From NCBI GenBank assembly GCA_001970855.1, contig LSSN01006019.1:1-18028 (forward strand): a DNA stretch of 18,028 bases, written 5' to 3'. The notes under the pieces were generated by a model. The model worked only from the letters and a program-made list of their open reading frames with translations, had not been told where the DNA came from and did no database searches. Origin of the DNA: Smittium culicis. Its lineage: Eukaryota; Kickxellomycota; Harpellomycetes; Harpellales; Legeriomycetaceae. This document shows, piece by piece, positions 10,388-18,028 of this stretch (position 1 is the first letter of the stretch; the number at the start of each line of letters is the position of its first letter). The position numbers and the translations under genes were made by a program.

Positions 10388-12474
10388 GCCCAAAGCCAAT
10401 TTAAATTTTATCCTCTGAATTAAAACCAAAAAAAATAATTACTGAATTAATATTAAAAAAATCCAATAAAAAAATATCAAAATCTCTTATAAGTAATTGG
10501 AGAATTTCGTCAACTTTTAGTGCTAATTACAGTTTTTGAAAAAAATCATGGCCAGAATTTTTTCTTGTTTTTAATCCTAATTCGACTGTTATGAGCCAAA
10601 ATGCAAAGCTTAATCGCTAAAAAGTGATTGAATTTTTTTATGTTTCCACTAAAAATACGCTTTTAAAATTCAATATAAAACCATTATATTAATATAATTA
10701 GTTATTAAAGCGATAAAAATGATCCTAGAAAGAAACTAAATTCTACAACAGTGCTATTTAAAAAGAATATCTTTATAGCTTTGAAAACTTCAATAAAGAA
10801 AAATTCAATACATAAAGTTTTAAACATATTTGAATATACAATTTAAATATCACATAATATCGGAATATTTGAAAGCTATAAACAAAGATAGTAAAATGTG
10901 TTGTATAATTTTTTGCGTCAATTTTCCTAGATTGGTACTTTTTTGATTCAACTATTTGAAGAGTATTAAGCTTGTTTTTAACAACTGCAAATATAAATAA
11001 AAATTATGCGCTTGATTAAGAATACACCATGCAAACACAAATTTTCAATATTTTTTCACTTGACCTATTTAATTTTCTTATAAGCTATTAATTATTTTAC
11101 TTTTTTTACATTTTGACGCTCAACTGTTTGTTAATATTTTTTATTGCTATTCACTTTTTAATAGTATGTATAAAACCAATTTAAATTAATTTTTTACTTT
11201 TTATTTATGATTTAAAACTATAGCTATAATTCAACATTTGAGTAATTAACGTGTTTTTATTTTATAGAATCAGAATCAGAATCAGATATTTTATTCGCTA
11301 CCTATATATCTAAATATAAATTTATAAACTCATTATTATTATGAGCTCCAAGAGCGGGTGTTCAAACATACAGAATATATCCACAATTGGTACCTATACT
11401 TTATATATTATTCAGCAATTTTTATAACTGCATTAACATCAGATTAAAAACGTTTTATAATTTATCTATACAAAATTATTTAGCGTATATTACCTAATAA
11501 ATTGCTAGAAAAACGTAATACTGAATAGAAAGATGGTTAATTGATATAGTCTAGGTCTTTCATACTGCATATTTAGAGAAATATATCGCCTATGAATAAT
11601 TATAAACTCATTTCTAAGATTAATCGAAATTAGATTTTTCATTAATTAATTCATACGAATATCTAAAACGAAACTTTAAATATATTAGTGTAAAACATTC
11701 CAAAGGTTTATCTTTGTAAACTGATTTTATACTTTTTTTATAATATTATCTTATAAAAGAATATTTTATGATTAATTGTAACTATCAACGAGTTATAACC
11801 AGCCATATTAATTAAATAATGTGCTTTTTAATTGATATAAAGGCAATTATAAAATTAGCATTATTGGGTATTATACTGTTCTCACGCATTAGATGACAGT
11901 TTAATAAAACACAAAAATCAATACCTTGATGGAATAAACTTATAATATTGTTAAGAAAATTTAATGCCACAAAATTTAACATGAAACCAGTAAAATCTGA
12001 AAACTGCGACACAAGAGCAAACGATTCATATCAATAATGAAAAATGTTAATTGAATAATGAAAAATAGGCTAAAAAAGCTAATTTATCATTTAATTTACG
12101 CGCTGTAATTTTTTTTTGGCCACTTATGTTAATAATTTTATCACAATTCACAGTTTATTAAACCTTTCATTAAAAAAAATCACATCTTAGTAGTTATGAT
12201 AAAATTAATTCAACCCGATATCTGTAAATGCACCAATTTCAACATAAGATCTATAACCAAAAGCTAAACAGAACTGAAGACGGAAACTTCTACATATATA
12301 GGCGTAAATATTTATGATTAAATATGTCAAAATCACCGAATGTAATTTTTTATATGCACAAGGTAAGATTTAGATTAAATAGGGGTTGTTTATTTGCTAG
12401 CAGAATTTCCAAAGCATATTATAAATATAAATTTAGAGCTTATTCTTCATGATTTAGAATCATACAAAAAACTA
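10388..12474. other. AT-rich gene-poor region
   Basis: I see no gene I can support over about 2.1 kb. The sequence is dominated by short A and T runs and all frames close quickly. Small features are a (GAATCA)3 microsatellite at 11267-11286 and an isolated frame on the minus strand at about 12030-11812 that lacks a convincing start. Confidence 0.6.
11267..11286. repeat. GAATCA hexanucleotide microsatellite, just over three units
   Basis: Three perfect GAATCA units follow tttata directly and are followed by GA. It is short and of no evident function. Confidence 0.8.
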
Positions 12475-12548
12475 TTAAAAAATACTTAAAAAGACAAAAA
12501 ATATTAGCTCCATACCCACTGGGCATTGGTTCAAGGAGGCTGGTGAAT

Positions 12549-12572
12549 CACTTATACTTTGCAGTATAAGTG
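12549..12572. repeat. Perfect 10-bp inverted repeat (hairpin) near the LINE 3' end
   Basis: The arms cacttatact and agtataagtg flank a 4-nt ttgc loop. The repeat lies within the last readable coding sense of the LINE. It could be the 3' structure that some LINE reverse transcriptases recognise, or simply coding sequence. Confidence 0.8.
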
Positions 12573-12636
12573 TTCTGGGCACGCGGATGCCGTTCAAAAA
12601 TTTGGCTGTTTCCAGCTCAAAATTTTGATCGGCTGT

Positions 12637-12653
12637 GCCAGCTCGAAGCTGGC
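12637..12653. repeat. GC-rich 7-bp hairpin in the LINE
   Basis: The arms gccagct and agctggc are separated by cga. It lies about 65 bp on the 5' side (element sense) of the 10-bp hairpin. Confidence 0.75.
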
Positions 12654-13440
12654 TCAAACATTGTTTAGACTACCCCTCCCCCCCCCCCAAGGAGTTTGCC
12701 GACTAGCTCCAACCGGGCCTCGATGAAATTCGAAAGTAAAAAATTTTCGTCAGAGCGGATCGGCGTCGGTATGAACCGGTCGATCCTCGTTGTTCGGTGA
12801 TTTCGCCACCGGCTGCAGCTCAGAAGTATGTGGTCGACCGTCTCAGGCACACACAAGTTGCAGCAGGGGCAAAAATTTTTGAATTTTTGGTCGACGATTT
12901 TCATTTTCGACAGGCGATGGGCAGTCCGGAATGTGCCCAAACGCATTTTTCCAATGTCCTGAAGGCCCAGCTTCAGGTTCGGATACACTGCTTGAAGGTC
13001 AACCCAGTTGCCTTTTTTGCCGATTTTCCGATCCACCGTCCTCCGGTGGATGACAGACCGGTTATTTCGTCGTTTCCGGTTGACTATCGTGATTATAGTC
13101 TGACCGTTTAAATCTTTAGTGCAAAATTTTTTGATCCACCGGGCGCTCCCGGTCACCCAGGTGGCCATCCGGGCCTTCATCGGAGCCTTGATGAGGTCGG
13201 CGGTCAGAATTTGATGAGAAGATTCACTAACAACGTAATAAAGAAGGGATAGATCAAGTTTAAGAGGCTATTTTCAGCACCTATGACAACCTCTAATGTG
13301 AGCTGGGATCAGTTCCTGATTTCACCAACTGGGATAGAATGCGTAGGATCTTTTTTTTGGAAGAAAATACTTTCGCTTGTCCAACTACGATCTACTCTAC
13401 CTACTGACGCCAGCTTTTTCCTATGCATTAAACCGGTATG

Positions 13441-13735
13441 AAACCTATAAACTACTTTTGCACTGTAATATTTAGTTTTTTTTTTGTATTTTTATTTATA
13501 GCTATAAAACAAGATTTGTCAATTTTATTTGTTTAGTATTTAATAGATATGCTTCATTGCTAATAAAACTTGAATATGTAAAACTTGTCATAGATAATAG
13601 TAAAAAATTCAAATTCTAAGATGCAAACAGAAAAATCTAACTAAATCATCTAGAATATATTTTTATAAATCCCATATAACTTTTTATGCTATGGAAACTT
13701 TACTAAAATCAAAATTTCATTTTTTTACTTTCAAA
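13441..13735. other. AT-rich spacer between LINE and secreted-protein frame
   Basis: I see no gene. TGA and TAG codons appear immediately past the end of the neighbouring 13736-14680 frame (on its strand), which marks a return to non-coding sequence. Confidence 0.6.
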
Positions 13736-14680
13736 TTAAAGATCTATTGCTTTAATAATTTTATTTATCAGTTCTAGCAATGAACTTATTTATGACATAA
13801 TAAGAATATATCTGGAACACTCTTTATCGCCAAAGCAGCCTTCTATATCATTGACTATTTTTTCAACATCAGAATAGAATTCTGCAACTTTATCTACTAA
13901 CCTTTCTATTTTAATTTTGTTTTATGGAATTTTTTAATCTTTTTTTATTACAATTAGTGACTTATTTTTTCCCGATAAATCTTTGATTTTTTTAGTTTCT
14001 AAACTTTTTTGTACATACTCTATAAATTTATCAAGACTACAATCGAATTTTAATTGCATAAAACTGAAATCACAAATCTTGGATGCAATTGATTTAACAC
14101 TTATTGGAATGCTAATAATATTTGATTTAATGATTTTAATAGTATTTTCAGCATTTTCATAGAAATCATCGATATCAATTAACTTGTAACCATCTTTGCA
14201 TGAAGTATTGCATTCGTCAACTTCATAGTAAGATAAATTCCTTTTTAATGGTAAACAAAAACATTTTCCCTCGATAGACTCTTCCTCATCACCAGATTCT
14301 TTCCCTAGAATATTTTTGATCCCTTGAGCAAGTTCTTTTCCTTCTAAGAATTCTTCTTCAGAATCTTTCTCTGAAATGGATTCTTTTTCTTCTTTTTCAG
14401 ACTCGTTTCCTTGAAAAATTTCTTTTTCTTGGAAAGTTTCTATGCCTTGCGTAGATTATTTTCCTTGGAAATTTTCTTTTTCTTCGCAGGATTCTTCTTA
14501 TTCATACTGGCTTCCTTGGAAATTTTCTATTGCTTGTTCAGATTCTTTTCCTTGAACAGATCCGTTTATTTTAACGATTTGAAACGATTGACTTTCAGCA
14601 AAATCGTATAGCGCTAAAATAGATAAGGCTATAACAGCTATAATGTACCTTATTGAAAGCATTTTTACTTTATAATCCAA
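13736..14680 (-). pseudogene. Secreted acidic Cys-rich protein frame interrupted by five TAA codons
   Basis: I do not recognise the family. One minus-strand frame of 314 codons runs from ATG 14680 (or Met 7 at 14662) to TAA 13738-13736. It is interrupted only by TAA, at codons 61, 75, 249, 253 and 297; it has no TAG or TGA, and no frameshift is needed. The N-terminus is a clear signal peptide or membrane anchor (MLSIRYIIAVIALSILAL, then YDFAES). Residues about 47-125 are Glu/Lys/Gln/Ser-rich with repeated ENFQG/EIFQG-type units. The rest has eight Cys (CFC, DEC, TSC, KIC, FDC, GCF, KEC) and ends in a helix-like LLELINKIIKAID. Aligning repeat units places the second TAA where GAA occurs in a sister unit (GKESEQ versus GK-stop-STQ). 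No GT...AG intron I tried removes the stops in frame. The sense strand is strongly coding-like. A TATA element lies about 100 nt upstream. A recent pseudogene is the simplest reading, possibly still yielding the first 60 residues as a short secreted peptide. Confidence 0.62.
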
Positions 14681-14780
14681 CTTTTGGCTTTTTTAATACT
14701 TTTTAATATTTATTTTATCTTATTCCTAACAAATACGAGTATTGAGTTTGAGTTAAAATAAATGATGAATTTTGTGGAGC

Positions 14781-14787
14781 TTATATA
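14781..14787 (-). promoter_or_regulatory. TATA element upstream of the secreted-protein frame
   Basis: On the minus strand TATATAAGC lies 100-125 nt upstream of the two candidate ATG codons at 14680 and 14662. That position fits a TATA box with a 5' UTR of roughly 70-90 nt. It is a motif call in AT-rich DNA, so specificity is low. Confidence 0.35.
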
Positions 14788-15525
14788 CTTTTTTCTATTT
14801 ATTAATAGATATTTCTAAGCTAACACTTAAATGGTCAGATTTTTTTTTAAATTCAATTTTATTTTTAATCTATCAATTAAAAATTAATTCATCTTATTAA
14901 CTATACTGTATGATTTTTTTCGACTTAAAATAATATTATATTATTTCAAACTTATATCCCTTATTGTACTTTTTCCTTGCTTTCAACTCGATGGTCTTCT
15001 ATAAAAATAATCATCTTTTGAATAACTTACATTTTGGATCTTGTAAGTTGAGTGCTAAACAAGCTAAAAAATAAAATAAAGTTCAACCTATAAAATAACG
15101 ATAATTTACTGATTCTCAAACAGAAAACTGGTATATGCTTGATTTAAATCTATAAAAGTCTAAATATTCATTTTTAATGCATATTATTAAGGGTTGAAAT
15201 CAATATATTCTATAAGATATCTCTACTCATAAACTGTGGTATTAATGAAATTGATCCAAAAAAAAAATTATACCAATTAAATCTAAATTATACTATTATA
15301 ACTAAAATATTCCAAAATTTCAAAAATTAAAAATGGATATATTTACTTTAAATTTGGCTGCTTGATTATCAATTAATATACAGCTGCATAAAAATATTTT
15401 TGCTATAAATTATAGCTATATTCGGTAGTCGGGCTTTAAATTCAAATGACTGATGTTTACGAAAATTTTCATAAATTAGAATGTCCGAATTTCTTTTCAA
15501 TCTAAAGAACGCAAAGCTGATTGGA

Positions 15526-15542
15526 TTTTTTTTTTTTTTTTT
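15526..15542. repeat. 17-base T homopolymer
   Basis: This is the longest homopolymer in the window. I find no retroposed sequence attached to it. Confidence 0.85.
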
Positions 15543-16771
15543 GCTGATTTGATTCTTAAGCTAGAAATTATATCATAATTGTAGTATAATTCCTTTTAAT
15601 GTACCAATAAATTTTTATGTTATTAAAATGACATTTAATCTCACTTTTTGCATGCATTATTTTATAATCAAACAATTAAGCTTGTATCAATTGGGATAAA
15701 TTATGAATAACTCTTAAAATGATATATTATAAACTTATATTTACTTTCACAGTTAGGAATTCACTGAAAATGATTATTTTTTTCAATAAAAATCACTTAA
15801 ATTGACTTTTCGGGCATTTTTCATATCCTTTTTTCTTTAAAAAATTAAGTACCCCAACAGCAGATATACCCAATAATTCTTGTTTCATGTACTATCATAG
15901 AAAATAAATGTTTATAAACGAATTTTCTTGATGTATTTGCGAATATATATTTTGACGATTTATTTTATAATATATATCGAGTATAGTTAACTAAAAAAGT
16001 ACATTAAATAAAAATGTAAAAAGTAATACGATTTTTTTAGGTTCAAATTCAGGATATTTTAAAGCTAAAATATTTACAAGAAAGGATTTTCTACAAAAAT
16101 ATTGAATAAATTTGTCTTAGACTCTATCGGGGGGTGCTTTTATCGAATAAATCATCAAATAGTAAAATTATAAATAATGCGATACTTTAGACAAAATTTA
16201 TGTCCAATTGGTTGCCATCTAAAGAATTTTTTTAATTTTTTTCTTTGCAAGCGGCATAAAATAATTTAAAAAAAGATAATTTATATTTTTAATATACAAA
16301 TATAAAAATTAAAAGCTTTATCATTTTTTAAAGCTACATTAATTTATTCACTATCCATTCTTTATAAAATATAAGAAGCAGGTTTTAGTCCCAAAAAATT
16401 ACCGCGTATACCAATTAAAAAATTTTTTACTTTAAATAAAGCCGCTATATATATGCCAAATAAAATTTCTGTAGCTAAATCGTTTAAAGGGTGTTTAATA
16501 GATTCTATTTATATCCTTTAATTTTATCAATAGAAATATTATAATTCGTTAATAATTAAAACTTTAAATTTAAATTTAGCACAATTGTCTCGTACACAAC
16601 ACCTGAATAAATCATTGTTTTTTAAATGTGTTTAATTTATACTGAAGCTAAAATGAAAAATAGAAACTTTAATAGAATTTTTTTATACGGAAAATTTATT
16701 CATAATGTAAAAAACTATATTTTAATAGAAAAAAATTAAATCAATCCTAAAAACGGGTTCCGATGCTCCTC

Positions 16772-16789
16772 TAACATTTATAAATGTTA
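16772..16789. repeat. 18-nt perfect palindrome
   Basis: taacatttataaatgtta is self-complementary over its whole length and sits next to a small GC-richer patch (gggttccgatgctcctc). No function is evident. Confidence 0.8.
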
Positions 16790-18028
16790 AAATAATAATT
16801 AAACTGGGCTTTTACCAAATAAAGAAAATAAGTTCAACTTTTTTCTCAAAAAATAATCGAAGATTAATATATTAACTTAAAAATTAATATTTTCAGTATA
16901 ATAAATGTGTAAATATACCTCTATGGAAATATAATTTCCTTACTCGAATAATATTTTTTCTTGCAATTCTTCAAAGCTTTATTAATATGATATTTTCTTG
17001 ATATATTTAAAAAGAAGATAAGTCAAATTACCATCTGGAACAAAATATTTAGGTTTATTTGAGCTTTTAAAAAGATCGATGAAAAGCTATAATGGAAAAA
17101 TTCCAGATTTTGAAATAGATTCTTTTTTTATTATTCCCTTTTTTTCAAGGAAAATAATTGTTTTTTTCTATTCATCATGACAAAAATCAGATTTACTAGC
17201 TTAAATTATTGAATTTGAAGATTAATATAAATATTAGAAAAATTTGATATCAATTGAATAAATCAAAGTGAATTTACTAAAAAGAGTAATTATTTTTAAA
17301 CTTGAATCGAATAAGAATGAAATTTTACTTGCCCTCAAATAATAAATTATACTTTAAAAATGATGATACGTATGCAACTTAATATAACCTCTGAAATAAT
17401 AACCAATTTTTTTAAATTCAAATGAATGTCGCCATTTTTTAAAAAATAAAAATTAATCAAAAATCATTTTGATAATGTCAATAATTTCGATGTTTTTTAT
17501 TAATTTTTTAATGCTATTGATGTAGATAATGATGATAATTTTGACAATATTGAAAAATTAGCAAAGTAAAATGAACTTTGAAATAGTTAAATAACCCGAA
17601 TTAAGGCAAAAAAAATTAAAAAATAAAAAATTCTCATATCAGTAATTTCTATATAAGTAATATGTTACAATCAGAAAACCATTGAAATGATGGAAAAGTT
17701 CTACTATAAAAATAATAGACATCATCAATGATATCTTTTATCATTTACTTCAATTATTTTGTATTATGCGTTGTATCATAACATTTTTTAGTTGGATATA
17801 TTAATTCGCTTGTGTTTGGGTACCAAGATGACTATCCCTCTATTAGAAATTGTTTATCCTTATGTATATTTTTTATAAAATAATCTTTATTTTACGCTAA
17901 ATACAATAAGAAACCTTAACATACTACGAATATTACAGATAAAAATGGATATTAATTAATAAGCTGTTATAAAGACTAATTTAAACCACGAAAAATTGAT
18001 CATCCATTTAATATTTTTATTTTGATCT

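Larger units (their letters stand above)
12475..13440 (-). mobile_element. Broken 3' portion of a LINE (non-LTR retrotransposon) reverse transcriptase ORF
   Basis: The minus strand encodes the post-RT region of a LINE ORF2-type protein. A 171-codon open stretch at 13180-12665 carries MRLGTFRTAHRL and a CCHC finger (C-x2-C-x9-H-x4-C, nt 12871-12815, CPCC...H...C). It then runs through LLGGGGG to a stop at a homopolymeric G tract. The coding sense resumes in another frame (FLNGIRVPRTLIL, about 12600-12555), which indicates a frameshift near the G tract plus a TAG. Upstream, the frame can be followed through LTADLIKAPMKARM to a TAG near 13265, and a further RT-like frame with a TGA reaches about 13440. 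The finger resembles the zf-RVT type. The catalytic YxDD part is absent. The island is clearly richer in G and C than its surroundings. No poly(A) tail or target-site duplication was found. It is a dead, 5'-truncated copy. The clade is a guess, with Harpellales-like LINEs the closest in memory. Confidence 0.82.
14800..18028. other. AT-rich gene desert
   Basis: I see no supportable gene on either strand over 3.2 kb. No open frame of 60 codons occurs here, and no tRNA, rRNA or transposase remnant was recognised. Structures noted are a 17-base T run (15526-15542) and an 18-nt perfect palindrome (16772-16789), both ordinary for this composition. An intron-rich gene with very short exons or an unknown ncRNA cannot be excluded by eye. 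Confidence 0.55.

Noticed and set aside
11341..11427. 28-codon ORF starting MSSKSGCSNIQ
   Set aside because: It is too short, with no hydrophobic signal and no promoter motif. The small GC-richer patch alone does not support a gene.
11812..12030. Minus-strand frame of about 70 codons (contains FSDFTGFMLNFVALNFLNN)
   Set aside because: It has no ATG near its start, no recognisable family and no promoter or splice context. It could be a decayed exon, but chance in AT-rich DNA is as likely.
12797..13111. Plus-strand 104-codon frame
   Set aside because: It overlaps the LINE coding strand with its zinc finger. It stays open only because the opposite strand was coding and GC-richer.
13905..13950. 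Possible 46-nt GT...AG intron removing two TAA codons of the secreted frame
   Set aside because: Its length is not a multiple of three, and splicing it puts a TAG in frame almost at once. The unspliced frame continues more convincingly.
14411..14611. Plus-strand Phe/Leu-rich frame
   Set aside because: It is the antisense shadow of the Glu/Lys-rich repeat region of the secreted-protein frame (GAA/AAA read as TTC/TTT).
13736..14680. Genome-wide reassignment of TAA to an amino acid
   Set aside because: MEF1 ends at TAA exactly where the family ends, with non-coding sequence after it, so TAA works as a stop in this genome. Only gene-specific readthrough or decay remains possible.
16030..16065. 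ggttcaaattc resembling a tRNA T-loop (B-box)
   Set aside because: There is no A-box, D-stem or acceptor pairing at the right distance on that strand.
17520..17569. Short plus-strand coding-like run (VDNDDNFDNIEKLAK)
   Set aside because: It covers only about 20 codons, with a stop directly upstream and downstream and no start. GAT/AAT-rich DNA gives such Asp/Asn runs by chance.

Overview
The window looks like nuclear DNA from an AT-rich, intron-bearing eukaryote, most likely an early-diverging fungus. It carries two spliced housekeeping genes with short introns (65-244 nt, GT...AG), a decayed LINE (non-LTR) retrotransposon, and long AT-rich stretches without genes. The mitochondrial elongation factor G gene implies a mitochondrion that still translates its own genome. 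That argues against lineages that have lost the mitochondrial genome, such as anaerobic rumen fungi. The style of the LINE C-terminus (CCHC finger, then LLGGG and a short helix) reminds me of Harpellales/Smittium-type gut fungi. The lineage is an inference from memory and was not tested by search.

Layout. Positions 1-2490 (+) hold the 3' two thirds of a mitochondrial EF-G gene (MEF1/GFM1 type), rebuilt here as eight exons. A 238-bp convergent gap follows. Positions 2729-9831 (-) hold one 14-exon gene for TFIID subunit TAF2, 1919 residues when spliced. Its last exon (2895 nt, no intron) joins the end of the TAF2 HEAT/ARM region to a low-complexity linker and three C-terminal bromodomains. Positions 9832-10171 are probably promoter sequence, with CCAAT motifs and a TATA element. 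They may serve TAF2 to the left and a doubtful 48-residue ORF (10172-10318) to the right. A 26-bp tandem repeat follows, then about 2 kb of AT-rich DNA with no recognisable gene.

Positions 12475 to about 13440 (-) form a visibly GC-richer island: the broken 3' part of a LINE reverse transcriptase ORF with its zinc finger. Positions 13736-14680 (-) hold a 314-codon reading frame for a secreted, acidic, cysteine-containing protein. It has five in-frame TAA codons but no TAG, TGA or frameshift. A TATA element lies upstream. It is either a young pseudogene or something stranger. From about 14800 to 18028 I see no gene.

How the genes relate. The two housekeeping genes are functionally unrelated: MEF1 acts in mitochondrial translation and TAF2 in nuclear promoter recognition. 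They share only a convergent 3' boundary. The most notable biology is the TAF2-triple-bromodomain architecture, which would place acetyl-lysine reading inside the promoter-binding TAF2 subunit. The multi-TAA secreted-protein frame comes second.
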